Shown piece after piece: positions 9,317 through 17,382 of a stretch of 35,814 nucleotides of DNA. The position numbers and the translations under genes were made by a program. Each line of letters opens with the position of its first letter. Within the stretch, counting starts at the first letter, position 1. The notes under the pieces were generated by a model, which was not told the DNA's origin, did not search any database, and saw nothing but the letters and a program-made list of their open reading frames with translations. The stretch covers positions 1-35,814 of the forward strand of contig WBUQ01000033.1 in NCBI GenBank assembly GCA_008933635.1. The letters run 5' to 3'. This stretch comes from Desulfobulbaceae bacterium (lineage in GTDB: Bacteria; Desulfobacterota; Desulfobulbia; Desulfobulbales; Desulfocapsaceae).

Positions 9317-10216
9317 TCATGCGGCCTGCGCCGCAAGCGTCGCCCACTTGGCGTCGACCTGCTGCTGGATCTGCTCCACCAGCTCCGGATCCAGCGACTT
9401 AAACCGCCCCTGGGTGGCGAAATACTCCTTGACCGGCCTGCGCTTGCCGCCGGCAACCCGCTGGGAGGGCGCAGAGAGCCTGAACACCCCGTTCTCGATC
9501 TCGTAGAGGTCGAAGAGCCCGGTCTCCACCGCCAGCTTCCCCACCTTGATCGTATACCTGGTATCGAAATTCCAGCCCGGCGGGCACGGGGTGTGGACGT
9601 GGATGTATTTCGGCCCGGCGATGGTGGTGGCCTTCTTCACCTTGTCATAGAGGTCGAGGGGGTAGGCCGCCGAGGCCGTGGCGACATAGGGAATGCCATG
9701 GGCGGCGATGATCGCCGGCACATCCTTCTTGGCCTGCAGCTTTCCCCTGATCGGCGTCGTCGTCGTCAGCACGCCCTGGGGGGTGGTGCCGGAACGCTGC
9801 ACGCCGGTGTTCATGTAGGCCTCGTTGTCGTAGCAGATGTAGATGATGTCCTCGCCCCGCTCGCAGGCCCCCGACAGGGCCTGGATGCCGATATCGCCGG
9901 TGCCGCCGTCGCCGGCCCAGGCCACCACGTTGACGTCGTCCTTGCCCAGGGCCTTCATCGCACCCCGCACGCCGGTCGCCGCCGCGCCGGTCGAGGCGAA
10001 GGTGACGTTGACGCAGGGCAGCTTGGTGGAGGCCACCGGGTAGAGCCCCTGCAGGACGGTGAGGCAGCTTGGCGGCACCACCAGGATGGTGTTTTTGCCC
10101 AGGGCCTTCAGGCCCATCCGGTAGACGATGGACAGCCCGCAGCCGGTGCAGGCCCGGTTGCCGGAGTGGACGAACTCTTCTTCGGTCAGGTTGACGATCG
10201 TTGTCTTCTCAGCCAT
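9317..10216 (-). CDS. porB: 2-oxoacid:ferredoxin oxidoreductase, beta (TPP) subunit
   Basis: This 299-residue protein is the thiamine-diphosphate-binding beta subunit of a pyruvate or 2-ketoisovalerate ferredoxin oxidoreductase. CTGCGLSIVYRMGLKAL near residue 18 supplies cysteines for a 4Fe-4S cluster, and further cysteines lie at YICYDNEAYMNTG and HTPCPPGWNF. The TPP motif is GDGGTGDIGIQALSGA followed by the conserved YDNEAYMNTGVQRSG. The start overlaps the end of porA by 8 bases, indicating translational coupling. It is the last gene of a porG-porD-porA-porB operon. The complex oxidatively decarboxylates a 2-oxo acid to an acyl-CoA and reduces ferredoxin in the cytoplasm. Whether pyruvate or branched 2-oxo acids are preferred is not visible here. 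Confidence 0.92.
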   Translation of the reverse strand: MAEKTTIVNLTEEEFVHSGNRACTGCGLSIVYRMGLKALGKNTILVVPPSCLTVLQGLYPVASTKLPCVNVTFASTGAAATGVRGAMKALGKDDVNVVAWAGDGGTGDIGIQALSGACERGEDIIYICYDNEAYMNTGVQRSGTTPQGVLTTTTPIRGKLQAKKDVPAIIAAHGIPYVATASAAYPLDLYDKVKKATTIAGPKYIHVHTPCPPGWNFDTRYTIKVGKLAVETGLFDLYEIENGVFRLSAPSQRVAGGKRRPVKEYFATQGRFKSLDPELVEQIQQQVDAKWATLAAQAA

Positions 10217-11420
10217 GGTGCTCTTCCTGTAATTTTAAGCCGATCCAGCGCGGCGTATCTTCGATCTCCCCGGGGTTTGCGCACGACCGGGCGAGGACGT
10301 CGAGCAGCTGCTGCGTCCTGATTTCCCTGCCGCCGAGGCCGAGGATGTAGTTGTGGAGAACCGGCCGGTTCTCGAGACGGTACAGCGCCGACTTGATGTC
10401 GCCGTAAAGCGGCCCCTGGTTGCCGTAGCTGAGCGCCTTCTCGAGGACGATGACGCACTCCTTGCCGGCCAGCGCGCGGGCGATGGCCTCATCCGGAAAA
10501 GGCCGGTACATCTGCACGCCCATCACGCCGATGGCGAGGCCGTCCTCGCGCAGCTGGTCGATGACATCCCGCAGCTGGTAGGACAGCGAACCGATGGCGA
10601 CGGCGACGAAACGGGCATCGTCGCAGCGGTAGGGCTCGACGAAGGGGGTGCCGCCCCGGCCGAAGCGCTCGGCGTACTCGCGGTCGATCTCCTCGTAGGT
10701 CGCCAGCGCCGCCCGCAGGTCCTGGTGCAGGTTGTGGCGGATCTCGATATAGCCCGGCTGCAGGGTGCCGTCGACGCCCGGCCGGACATCGGGCAGGGTG
10801 ACGGTGTTGAAGTTGCCGGGGTTCTCCGGATCGAGGAAGTGGGTCGGCGCAAACGGCGGCAGGAAGGCGTCGACTTCGGTTTGCTCCGGCCGGTCGAAGG
10901 GCATGTAGGTATGGGACAGCAGGTAGCCGTCGTAGCAGACCATCACCGGGATGCTGACGGTCTGGGCCAGTTTGAAGGCCTTCAGCACCGAATCGATGAT
11001 CTGCTGGTGGTCGTTGGCGTAGAGCTGGATCCAGCCGACATCCCGCTGGGACATGCTGTCCTGCTGGTCGTTCCAGACCGTCCAGGGCGCGCCGATGCCG
11101 CGGTTGGCGACGCACATGACGATCGGCAGCCGGGCGCCGACCGCCCAGTGCAGCTGCTCGACCATATAGAGCAGGCCGTTGGCGCTGGTGGCGGTGAAGG
11201 CCCTGGTGCCGGCCGTCGATGCGGCGATACAGACCGCCATGGCGCTGTGCTCGCTCTCCACCGGAATGTACTGGGCCGCAAGCTGGCCGGATTCGACGAA
11301 TTCCGACAGCTTCTCGGTCAGCGGCGTCTGCGGCGTGATCGGATAGGCGGCGATGACCTGGGCCCGTGCCAGCTTGACCCCCGTTGCCGCGGCGACATTT
11401 CCCGATTCGATGATATGCAT
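10209..11420 (-). CDS. porA: 2-oxoacid:ferredoxin oxidoreductase, alpha subunit
   Basis: This 403-residue protein is the alpha subunit of the four-subunit oxidoreductase. The N-terminus (GNVAAATGVKLARAQVIAAY followed by PITPQTPLTEKL) is the pyruvate:ferredoxin oxidoreductase domain I signature. It is followed by YIPVESEHSAMAVCIAAS, by SANGLLYMVEQLHWAVGARLP, and by IGAPWTVWNDQQDSMSQRDV. Domain II follows toward the C-terminus (VAVAIGSLSYQLRDVIDQLR, MYRPFPDEAIARAL). The same frame is open for a further 280 codons upstream, but that sequence is Arg/Gly-rich and overlaps porD and porG, so I place the start at ATG 11420 (MHIIESGN), which has an AGGAGAA site. It lies two bases after porD. Confidence 0.92.
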   Translation of the reverse strand: MHIIESGNVAAATGVKLARAQVIAAYPITPQTPLTEKLSEFVESGQLAAQYIPVESEHSAMAVCIAASTAGTRAFTATSANGLLYMVEQLHWAVGARLPIVMCVANRGIGAPWTVWNDQQDSMSQRDVGWIQLYANDHQQIIDSVLKAFKLAQTVSIPVMVCYDGYLLSHTYMPFDRPEQTEVDAFLPPFAPTHFLDPENPGNFNTVTLPDVRPGVDGTLQPGYIEIRHNLHQDLRAALATYEEIDREYAERFGRGGTPFVEPYRCDDARFVAVAIGSLSYQLRDVIDQLREDGLAIGVMGVQMYRPFPDEAIARALAGKECVIVLEKALSYGNQGPLYGDIKSALYRLENRPVLHNYILGLGGREIRTQQLLDVLARSCANPGEIEDTPRWIGLKLQEEHHG

Positions 11421-11422
11421 GG

Positions 11423-11728
11423 TTATTTCTCCTTTCCGATGAAGCTCGCCTCGTCCACCATCTCGATGGCGCCGGCGGGGCACTCCTCGGCACAGATGCC
11501 GCAGCCCTTGCAGTAGTCGAGGTTGATGGCCGGCGGTATGGTCTTGCTGACGACGCAGTCCGGGCAGTAGAGCCAGCAGGTGAAGCAGGACGGTTTGCCG
11601 GTCTTGGCCGGGATGCATTTCTTTTGGTCCATGACCGGCCGCTTGACCCGCCACGACCCGGTGTTGCCGCCGTCGCCGGGACCGGGCTGGCTTCGTGAAA
11701 TCATCTCGCAGTAACTCTTCTTGACCAT
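11423..11728 (-). CDS. porD: 2-oxoacid:ferredoxin oxidoreductase, delta (ferredoxin) subunit
   Basis: This 101-residue protein is the two-cluster ferredoxin subunit. The first cysteine group is C-F-T-C-W-L-Y-C-P-D-C and the second is CKGCGICAEECP, the standard CxxCxxCxxxCP pattern; together they can bind two 4Fe-4S clusters that carry electrons from the TPP site to external ferredoxin. The N-terminal 50 residues (SWRVKRPVMDQKKCIPAKTGK) are typical of PorD. The gene sits between porG (3-base gap) and porA (2-base gap) in a tight operon. The first cysteine group is irregular compared with a textbook ferredoxin motif, a known trait of several PorD/VorD proteins. Confidence 0.93.
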   Translation of the reverse strand: MVKKSYCEMISRSQPGPGDGGNTGSWRVKRPVMDQKKCIPAKTGKPSCFTCWLYCPDCVVSKTIPPAINLDYCKGCGICAEECPAGAIEMVDEASFIGKEK

Positions 11729-11731
11729 CTC

Positions 11732-12292
11732 TTACTCTCCGATGAAGGTGTGTTCGTAGGCGATCCGTGCCGCCCTGGCGTTCAGTTCGGGTTTCTTGCC
11801 GGTGAATTCCTCTTCGATGGCACGGGCCAGGATTTCGATGTCGACCAGGCCGGTGGCCTTCGCAAAGGCGCCGATGATGCCGCTGTTGACGATGCCGGCC
11901 GGCAGCCCCGCCGCCACGCCGTGGGCGGTGACGTCGGAAACGGCCACCCTGGCGCCGCCGAAGGTGTAGGCGGAGGCCGGGGGCGGCGCGTTCAGGACCA
12001 CCAGGCCGTTTTCCTTCAGCCCCGCCACCACGTCGACCTCCTCGAGCAGGGTGTGGTCGAGGACCACCACCATATCGGGGGTGGTGATCGGCGAGAGGTC
12101 GTAGATCTTCTCTCGGGATATCTTCAACGAGGTGAAGACCGGCGCGCCGCGCCGCTCGGTGCCGAAGGTCGGGGCCATGACCACGCCCTTGTAGCCGGAG
12201 GCGAAGGCGCCGTTCGCCACGATCTTGGCCGCGGTGATGGCACCCTGGCCGCCGCGTCCGTGCCATCGGATTTCAATAATGTCGTTTCTCAT
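11732..12292 (-). CDS. porG: 2-oxoacid:ferredoxin oxidoreductase, gamma subunit
   Basis: This 186-residue protein is the gamma subunit. It starts with the diagnostic IEIRWHGRGGQGAITAAKIVANGAF and continues with APTFGTERRGAPVFTSLKIS, DMVVVLDHTLLEE, and SGIIGAFAKATGLVDIEIL. The length is normal for the family, and the domain binds CoA in characterised complexes. It is the first gene of the porGDAB operon. Upstream (12293-13078) there is no other gene on this strand, so the operon promoter should lie there, but I found no convincing -35/-10 pair. The start at 12292 is the first Met of the conserved N-terminus. Confidence 0.93.
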   Translation of the reverse strand: MRNDIIEIRWHGRGGQGAITAAKIVANGAFASGYKGVVMAPTFGTERRGAPVFTSLKISREKIYDLSPITTPDMVVVLDHTLLEEVDVVAGLKENGLVVLNAPPPASAYTFGGARVAVSDVTAHGVAAGLPAGIVNSGIIGAFAKATGLVDIEILARAIEEEFTGKKPELNARAARIAYEHTFIGE

Positions 12293-12374
12293 GGTTCACC
12301 GCTTATCAAAATTTTGCCGGTGGCGTGGTTCTTCGCACCACCGGCGGTTGATGCCGTTCTGCCCGTTTATCTCC

Positions 12375-12495
12375 CTTCGACAGGCTCAGGGACCGCATGG
12401 CGTTGGCTGAGCTTGTCGAAGTCAACGCCATGCGACGAGCTCAGGGAACTCCGATCGGCAGGCCCAAGGATCACCCTTCGATCAGGCTGAGCGGA
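12375..12495. repeat. Cluster of TTCGACAGGCTCAG-type intergenic repeats
   Basis: CTTCGACAGGCTCAGG is at 12375-12390, the inverted form GCTGAGCTTGTCGAAG is at 12406-12421, and degraded copies appear near 12434-12446 (GACGAGCTCAGGG) and 12474-12492 (CTTCGATCAGGCTGAGC). The same motif recurs in the tandem array at 14249-14386, so ilvE is flanked on both sides by this repeat family. This motif is common in intergenic regions of many GC-rich bacteria. Confidence 0.8.
12394..12434. repeat. Perfect 12-bp inverted repeat with a repeat motif as loop
   Basis: CGCATGGCGTTG (12394-12405) is the exact reverse complement of CAACGCCATGCG (12423-12434). The 17-base loop is the motif GCTGAGCTTGTCGAAG plus one base. 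As RNA it would form a strong hairpin. It lies about 100 bases upstream of porG and 640 bases upstream of ilvE, on the upstream side of both. Confidence 0.75.
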
Positions 12496-13078
12496 CTGCC
12501 GGAGGGCCAAAAACTGAGCGCTCGATCGTTTTCCACGTCGTCAACCCGGGAAGAATACACTATAATCCCGGCAATTAGAACCTGTGCCCGATCTGCCGCA
12601 GCACTATAACAGACCTTCGCGTTCGCGTAAACCCGCTGGTTGCCGCCGGCGATCGGCCGGTATCTGCGCTTCCGGGTCCCAGGGGGAGGCGAACCGGGTT
12701 CCGATACATTAATGAGAATGAATGCCATTAACAATACCCGGTCCGTTAAAAATTTCCTCATGATTTTTGCACGATCTGCGACCAACCCGGCAACTTTTGC
12801 TGCGCTCGGGCATGCCTGTTCGCCGCTATCTCCCGACATCGCCGCCATTGCCGGAATGGGGCGGAATTCCGCCATCATGCCTGCAGAAAAAGAGCGGCAA
12901 TCCAATCGGGAGTTGTGGTATGGTTCACCTCGTTCCACAATCGACGGGTGCGGGGATGCCCCGGACGGAGCTGGCATCGCTGCAGCGCCACTTCAGGCGC
13001 GCTGCACTTGATATATTCCGGCACGGTGATCAGACAGCGGCCGAGGGCCGCAGCATTCCAACCATAGAAGGGGGCATG

Positions 13079-14143
13079 ATGGACATTGCATTCAGAAAGG
13101 CGGGCAGTCTCAAGGCACATCCCGATGAATCCTCGCTGGGATTCGGGACCATATTCACCGATTACATGTTCAACATGGACTACAGCCCCGACAAGGGCTG
13201 GCACAACCCCCGCATCGAACCCTACGGCCCGATCGAGATGGAGCCGTCGACGATGGTCCTCCACTACGGCCAGGCGATCTTCGAAGGGCTGAAGGCCTAC
13301 AGGACCGACAGCGGCGGCATCCAGCTGTTCCGTCCGAAGGACAACATCGCCCGCCTCAACCGCTCCGGGCACCGGCTCTGCATGCCGGCCCTCGACGAAG
13401 GCTTCATCCTCGAGGCCCTGATCGAGCTGCTGAAGATTGAAAAGGACTGGGTGCCGGGCGCTCCGGGGACATCGCTCTATATCCGCCCCACCATCATCGC
13501 CACCGACCCCTATATCGGCCTGCGCTCCTCCAACACCTACCGCTTCTTCATCATCCTGTCGCCGGTCGGCGCCTACTATCCGGAGGGGTTCAACCCGGTC
13601 AAGATCTGGGTCACCTCCCAGTACGTCCGGGCCGTTCGCGGCGGCGTCGGCGAGGCCAAGACCGCCGGCAACTACGCCGCCAGTCTCTACGCCTCCGACC
13701 TGGCCCACAAGGAGGGCTACACCCAGGTGATGTGGCTCGACGGCGTCGAACTGAAGTATGTCGAGGAGGTCGGCTCGATGAACATCTTCTTCGTCATCGG
13801 CGACGAACTGATCACCCCGATGCTCAACGGCAGCATCCTCTCGGGCGTCACCCGCGACTCGGTGCTACAGATGGCGCAGTCCTGGGGGATGAAGGTCAGC
13901 GAGCGGAAGATCGCCATCGACGAGGTCTACGCCGCCCAGGAAAAAGGCGAGCTGAAAGAAGTCTTCGGATCAGGGACGGCTGCGGTCATCTCCCCCGTCG
14001 GCCACATCAAGTTCGACGGCCGCGAGATCACCATCGGCGATGGCGGCGTCGGCCCCGTCTCGGCACGGCTGTTCAAAGAACTGATGGACATCCAGTACGG
14101 CCGGGCCGAGGACCGCTTCGGCTGGACGCTGCCGGTGGCCTAG
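13079..14143 (+). CDS. ilvE: Branched-chain amino acid aminotransferase
   Basis: This 354-residue protein is a fold-type IV, PLP-dependent branched-chain aminotransferase of the longer (group II) type. Diagnostic segments are GTIFTDYMFNMDY, MVLHYGQAIFEGLKAYR, and GGVGEAKTAGNYAASLYA, where Lys is the PLP Schiff-base residue. Further segments are WLDGVELKYVEEVGSMNIFFV and NGSILSGVTRDSVLQMA. It interconverts Leu, Ile and Val with their 2-oxo acids. The open frame continues far upstream, but homology begins near MDIAFRKAGS; I use ATG 13079 because GAAGGGGG lies four bases before it, although the adjacent ATG at 13076 is equally in frame. Divergent from porGDAB, it may supply 2-oxo acids to that complex. 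Confidence 0.93.
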   Translation: MDIAFRKAGSLKAHPDESSLGFGTIFTDYMFNMDYSPDKGWHNPRIEPYGPIEMEPSTMVLHYGQAIFEGLKAYRTDSGGIQLFRPKDNIARLNRSGHRLCMPALDEGFILEALIELLKIEKDWVPGAPGTSLYIRPTIIATDPYIGLRSSNTYRFFIILSPVGAYYPEGFNPVKIWVTSQYVRAVRGGVGEAKTAGNYAASLYASDLAHKEGYTQVMWLDGVELKYVEEVGSMNIFFVIGDELITPMLNGSILSGVTRDSVLQMAQSWGMKVSERKIAIDEVYAAQEKGELKEVFGSGTAAVISPVGHIKFDGREITIGDGGVGPVSARLFKELMDIQYGRAEDRFGWTLPVA

Positions 14144-14248
14144 GGACAGCGAGAGGCCGCGGCAGAAGGTTTTGTGCATCGCCCTGCCGGCGCAAACGGG
14201 GGAACGGGTCGGTGTTGGCTTCGACAGGCTCAGCCAACGTCATCCTTG

Positions 14249-14386
14249 GCCTGAGGCTGCCGAAGGGCGAGCCCTGAGCCTGTCGAAGGGCGGCCCCTCA
14301 GCTCGTCAAACCCGTTCGCTGAGCTCGTCGAAGCGCGGTCGCTGAGCCTGTCGAAGCGCGGTCGCTGAGCCTGTCGAAGCGAATAA
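14249..14386. repeat. Six-unit 23-bp tandem repeat array
   Basis: Six consecutive 23-base units start at 14249, 14272, 14295, 14318, 14341 and 14364. The core is GCTGAGCCTGTCGAAG followed by a 7-base spacer, CGCGGTC in the units at 14318 and 14341. The units at 14341 and 14364 have identical cores; the earlier ones are progressively more diverged. An inverted copy, CTTCGACAGGCTCAGC, sits at 14219-14234. The array fills most of the ilvE to XRE-cupin intergenic region. Confidence 0.88.
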
Positions 14387-14469
14387 AACCGCCGCCCCGG
14401 GTCTCCTCCCGCGAGGAGGCACCGGTCATCATCGGTATTCAAGATCAACTACAAAGACGTGGAGAAGGT

Positions 14470-15039
14470 ATGAGTGCAGAAAAGATCAGTCAGCGCATCA
14501 GGTATTTCATGGAGAAACGGGACATCGGCATCGACAGGCTGGCCGAAGGGACAGGACTGAAGAAGGATTTCATCGAGACCATGCTGAACGAGAACGTCTA
14601 CCCTCCCTTGGGCCCGCTGATCAAGATCGCCCGGACCCTCGGCGTCCGCCTCGGCACCTTCCTCGACGACCAGGAGACGAGCGACCCCTACATCGTCCGC
14701 CAGGCTGACAGGCAGTCGCAATTCAGCGTCCTGGCCGAGAAGAACAAGCCGGCTACGCTGAACTTCTTCTCGCTGGGGATGGGCAAGACCGACCGGCACA
14801 TGGAGCCGTTCTTCATCGAGGTGATGCCGGAATCGGCCAGCCAGAAGACCCTCTCCTCCCATGAAGGCGAGGAGTGGATCGCCGTCCTCAAGGGCAGCAT
14901 CGAGGTGATCTACGGCAAGGAGACCTATGTCCTCGAGGAGGGCGACAGCGTCTACTACAACTCGGTGGTGCCCCACTATGTCAGCGCCCGGGGCGGCGAG
15001 AAGGCCCAGATCCACGCCGTGATCTACATTCCGGAATAG
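14470..15039 (+). CDS. XRE-family HTH / cupin regulator
   Basis: This 189-residue protein joins an N-terminal XRE-type helix-turn-helix (residues 3-65: ISQRIRYFMEKRDIGIDRLA, then GLKKDFIETMLN, LIKIARTLGVRLGTFL) to a C-terminal cupin barrel (105-187: HEGEEWIAVLKGSIEVIYG, YVLEEGDSVYYNSVVPHYV). Such proteins act as small-molecule-responsive transcription factors. GGAGAAGGT lies directly before the ATG. The acyl-CoA ligase gene begins nine bases after the stop, so the regulator probably controls its own operon and senses the ligase substrate or product. The pairing is common in anaerobic deltaproteobacteria as I recall, unchecked. The effector is unknown. Confidence 0.9.
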   Translation: MSAEKISQRIRYFMEKRDIGIDRLAEGTGLKKDFIETMLNENVYPPLGPLIKIARTLGVRLGTFLDDQETSDPYIVRQADRQSQFSVLAEKNKPATLNFFSLGMGKTDRHMEPFFIEVMPESASQKTLSSHEGEEWIAVLKGSIEVIYGKETYVLEEGDSVYYNSVVPHYVSARGGEKAQIHAVIYIPE

Positions 15040-15048
15040 GGAGGCGCC

Positions 15049-16701
15049 ATGGAAAAGACACTTCCCCTGCTTGACATCACCCTCGGGCAGATGCTCGATC
15101 AAACCGTTGCCAGATTCCCCGACAACGACGCCATCGTCTACGTCGACCGCGATTTCCGCCTGAATTACCGGCAGTTCCAGCAGGCCGTCGACGACCTCGC
15201 CAAGGGTCTGATGGCGCTCGGCGTGCAGAAGGGCGAGAAGGTGGCGATCTGGGCGACCAACATCCCCAACTGGGTCATCCTGCAGTTCGCCACCGCCAAG
15301 ATCGGGGCGATCCTGTTGACCGTCAACATCAACTACAAGCGGGCCGAGATCGAGTACCTGCTGACCCAGTCGGAGACCGAGAACCTCTTCCTGATCGACG
15401 GCTACCAGGACACCGACTACGTCAGCACCATCTACGACCTGATCCCGGAGTTGAAGACCATGGAGCGCGGCCGCCTTGCCAGCGAACGCTTCCCGCACCT
15501 CAAACGGGTCTGCTTCCTCGGCATGGAGAAGCACCGCGGGATGTACTCGATCCCGGAGATCAACGCGCTGTCGGTAATGATCTCCGACGACGACTACCTC
15601 GCCCGCCAGGCCACCCTGTCGCCCCACGATGTCGTCAACATGCAGTACACCTCGGGGACCACCGGCTTCCCGAAGGGGGTCATGCTGACCCACCACAACA
15701 TCGGCAACAACGGCTACTTCGTCACCGAGAACCAGCAGTTCACCGAGAAGGACCGACTCTGCGTGCCAGTGCCGCTGTTCCACTGCTTCGGCTGCGTGAT
15801 GGCGGTTATCGGCTCGGTCAGCCACGGCTCGTGCATGGTACTTGTCGAGGGATTCGACCCGGTGATGGTGATGACCTCCATCGAGAAGGAGCGCTGCACC
15901 GCCCTCTACGGCGTGCCGACGATGTTCATCGCCATCCTCGACCACCCGCTGTTTTCGAAGTTCGACTTCTCGTCGCTGCGCACCGGGATCATGGCCGGCT
16001 CGAATTGCCCGATCAAGGTCATGGAGCAGGTCATCGAGAAGATGAACATGACCGACATCACCATCTGCTACGGCCTGACCGAGGCCTCGCCGGTGATGAC
16101 CTACACCCGCATCGGCGACGACATCCGCCTGCGGGTGGAGACGGTCGGCCGCGCCCTGCCCCACCTCGAGGTCAAGGTCATCGACCCCAACACCGGCGAG
16201 ACCCTGCCGCCCGGCACCCAGGGCGAGGTCTGCTGCCGCGGCTACAGCGTAATGAAGGGCTACTACAACAACGACGAGGCCACCCGCAAGACCATCACCG
16301 ACGACGGCTGGCTGCGCTCCGGCGACCTCGGGATCATGGACGAGGCCGGCAACCTGCGGATCACCGGGCGCTACAAGGACATGATCATCCGCGGCGGCGA
16401 GAACATCTACCCCCGCGAGATCGAGGAGTTCCTCTACAATATGGAGGGCATCAAGGACGTCCAGGTAGCCGCCGTCAAGAGCGAAAAATACGGCGAGGAG
16501 GTCGGCGCCTTCATCGTCAAGAAGGAGAACGCCAACATCGAGGCCAGCGATGTCATCGACTTCTGCCGGGGCAAGATCGCCCGGTTCAAGGTGCCCAAGT
16601 ACGTCCATTTCGTCAGCGGCTACCCGATGACCGCCAGCGGCAAGATCCAGAAGTACAAACTCACCGAGATGTCGGACGAGATCTGGCCGGAGCGGCCCTG
16701 A
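15049..16701 (+). CDS. AMP-forming acyl-CoA ligase (FadD-like)
   Basis: This 550-residue enzyme belongs to the ANL superfamily and activates a carboxylic acid with ATP and CoA through an acyl-AMP. The motifs are intact: YTSGTTGFPKGVMLTHHN (phosphate-binding loop, near residue 202), CYGLTEASPVMTYT, RSGDLGIMDEAGNLRITGR, and the C-terminal catalytic lysine region ASGKIQKYKL. The DMIIRGGENIYPREIEEFLY segment is the hinge region. The substrate is probably a medium- or long-chain fatty acid, but this cannot be decided from sequence. GGAGGCGCC precedes the ATG. It is the second gene after the XRE-cupin regulator and is followed by a hairpin. Confidence 0.92.
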   Translation: MEKTLPLLDITLGQMLDQTVARFPDNDAIVYVDRDFRLNYRQFQQAVDDLAKGLMALGVQKGEKVAIWATNIPNWVILQFATAKIGAILLTVNINYKRAEIEYLLTQSETENLFLIDGYQDTDYVSTIYDLIPELKTMERGRLASERFPHLKRVCFLGMEKHRGMYSIPEINALSVMISDDDYLARQATLSPHDVVNMQYTSGTTGFPKGVMLTHHNIGNNGYFVTENQQFTEKDRLCVPVPLFHCFGCVMAVIGSVSHGSCMVLVEGFDPVMVMTSIEKERCTALYGVPTMFIAILDHPLFSKFDFSSLRTGIMAGSNCPIKVMEQVIEKMNMTDITICYGLTEASPVMTYTRIGDDIRLRVETVGRALPHLEVKVIDPNTGETLPPGTQGEVCCRGYSVMKGYYNNDEATRKTITDDGWLRSGDLGIMDEAGNLRITGRYKDMIIRGGENIYPREIEEFLYNMEGIKDVQVAAVKSEKYGEEVGAFIVKKENANIEASDVIDFCRGKIARFKVPKYVHFVSGYPMTASGKIQKYKLTEMSDEIWPERP

Positions 16702-16733
16702 TCGCCCGACGACCGGACAAACCATCCCAACCC

Positions 16734-16763
16734 CTGCCGGCTGCCCCTGGAGGCGGCCGGCAG
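16734..16763 (+). terminator. Hairpin after the acyl-CoA ligase gene
   Basis: CTGCCGGCTGCC (16734-16745) pairs with GGCGGCCGGCAG (16752-16763) around a six-base loop, with one G-U wobble, giving a 12-bp GC-rich stem 32 bases after the stop. No T-run follows, so it is a possible rather than certain terminator. Confidence 0.45.
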
Positions 16764-17382
16764 GCGCCCTCCCCGCCATCCGCAACCATTCCCGCTCTCC
16801 GGAAAACGACTCCGGCTGCCTCTTCCGACCCCACCCGCTCTTCTTCTCCCGCCAGAATCATCCTGCCAGCCACCACCGGATAATCTGGAAACAGGCATTC
16901 AATTTGCTAGGACTTTCCTGACAGCTGAACCCGTGCCAGAGGCGCAGACGGGCTTGTCAGGCCAGGCGCGTGCATTTTCTTTCGTCAGGATATCGTGCGG
17001 ATAACCGGTCAAACGACAGCCCCCGAGATCATGGCGACGCCACTGCCGACGGAGTGGTCCGCCCAACCTGTGGACAAACAGGCCAGACGGTTGCCCAGGG
17101 AGTGGACACCGTTTTCTATCGCGACTCGACACAATAATCAGCCAGCGGATGTTGCGCTTCAGCCGTAACCTGGACTACCGCTTTCGCAATAGTGACGGCG
17201 TGTATTTTCTCGTCATGCCTGCGCAGGCTGGCGTCCAGCCCGATGTCCGGGCATGGGGGAATCGCAGGGCCCGTCAGGCCCGTTCGCCGATGTCCACGGC
17301 CTTGACACCGCCGGAAACCGTTCGATGGAGGCCGGCCCGATCTCCGCGGCCGGCTCACACATGACATCAACAGGAGGAAGCC
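16764..17382. other. Intergenic region before the EEP nuclease gene
   Basis: This stretch of about 620 bases has no credible gene on either strand. It contains one degenerate copy of the CCCGCG(A/C)AGGCGGG repeat (17170-17239) and otherwise shows nothing I can name. The promoter for the nuclease gene should lie in its last part. Confidence 0.55.
17170..17239. repeat. Dispersed palindromic repeat, copy 1 (degenerate)
   Basis: CTGGACTACCGCTTTCGC is followed by GTGACG, the spacer CGTGTATTTTCTCGTCATGC, and then CTGCGCAGGCTGGCGTCCAG. This is a decayed version of the element at 25917-26013, two head-to-head copies of the CGTCATGCCCGCGAAGGCGG type. The spacer GTATTTTCTCGTCA is shared by both loci. 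Confidence 0.7.

Larger units (their letters stand above)
12293..13078. other. Long intergenic region between divergent porG and ilvE
   Basis: About 785 bases separate these divergent genes. The part near porG carries TTCGACAGGCTCAG-type repeats and a perfect hairpin, listed separately. Short open frames here on both strands have no family resemblance and biased composition, so I do not call them genes. Both operon promoters should lie in this region, but I could not identify them. Confidence 0.6.

Noticed and set aside
11421-12266. Long upstream extension of the porA frame
   Set aside because: Arg/Gly-rich and overlaps porD and porG, which are clearly coding in other frames.
12709-12735. 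Possible Fur box (ATTAATGAGAATGAATGCC)
   Set aside because: Matches only loosely to the GATAATGATAATCATTATC pattern, and the genes around are not iron-related.
12471-12977. 168-codon open frame on the minus strand upstream of ilvE
   Set aside because: No family resemblance, no ribosome site, and composition typical of a non-coding GC-rich frame.
12767-13075. N-terminal extension of the ilvE frame
   Set aside because: The extra 103 codons have no aminotransferase similarity, and family homology starts at MDIAFRKAG.
14249-14386. CRISPR array
   Set aside because: Units are contiguous with only seven-base spacers and they decay gradually; no cas genes are nearby.
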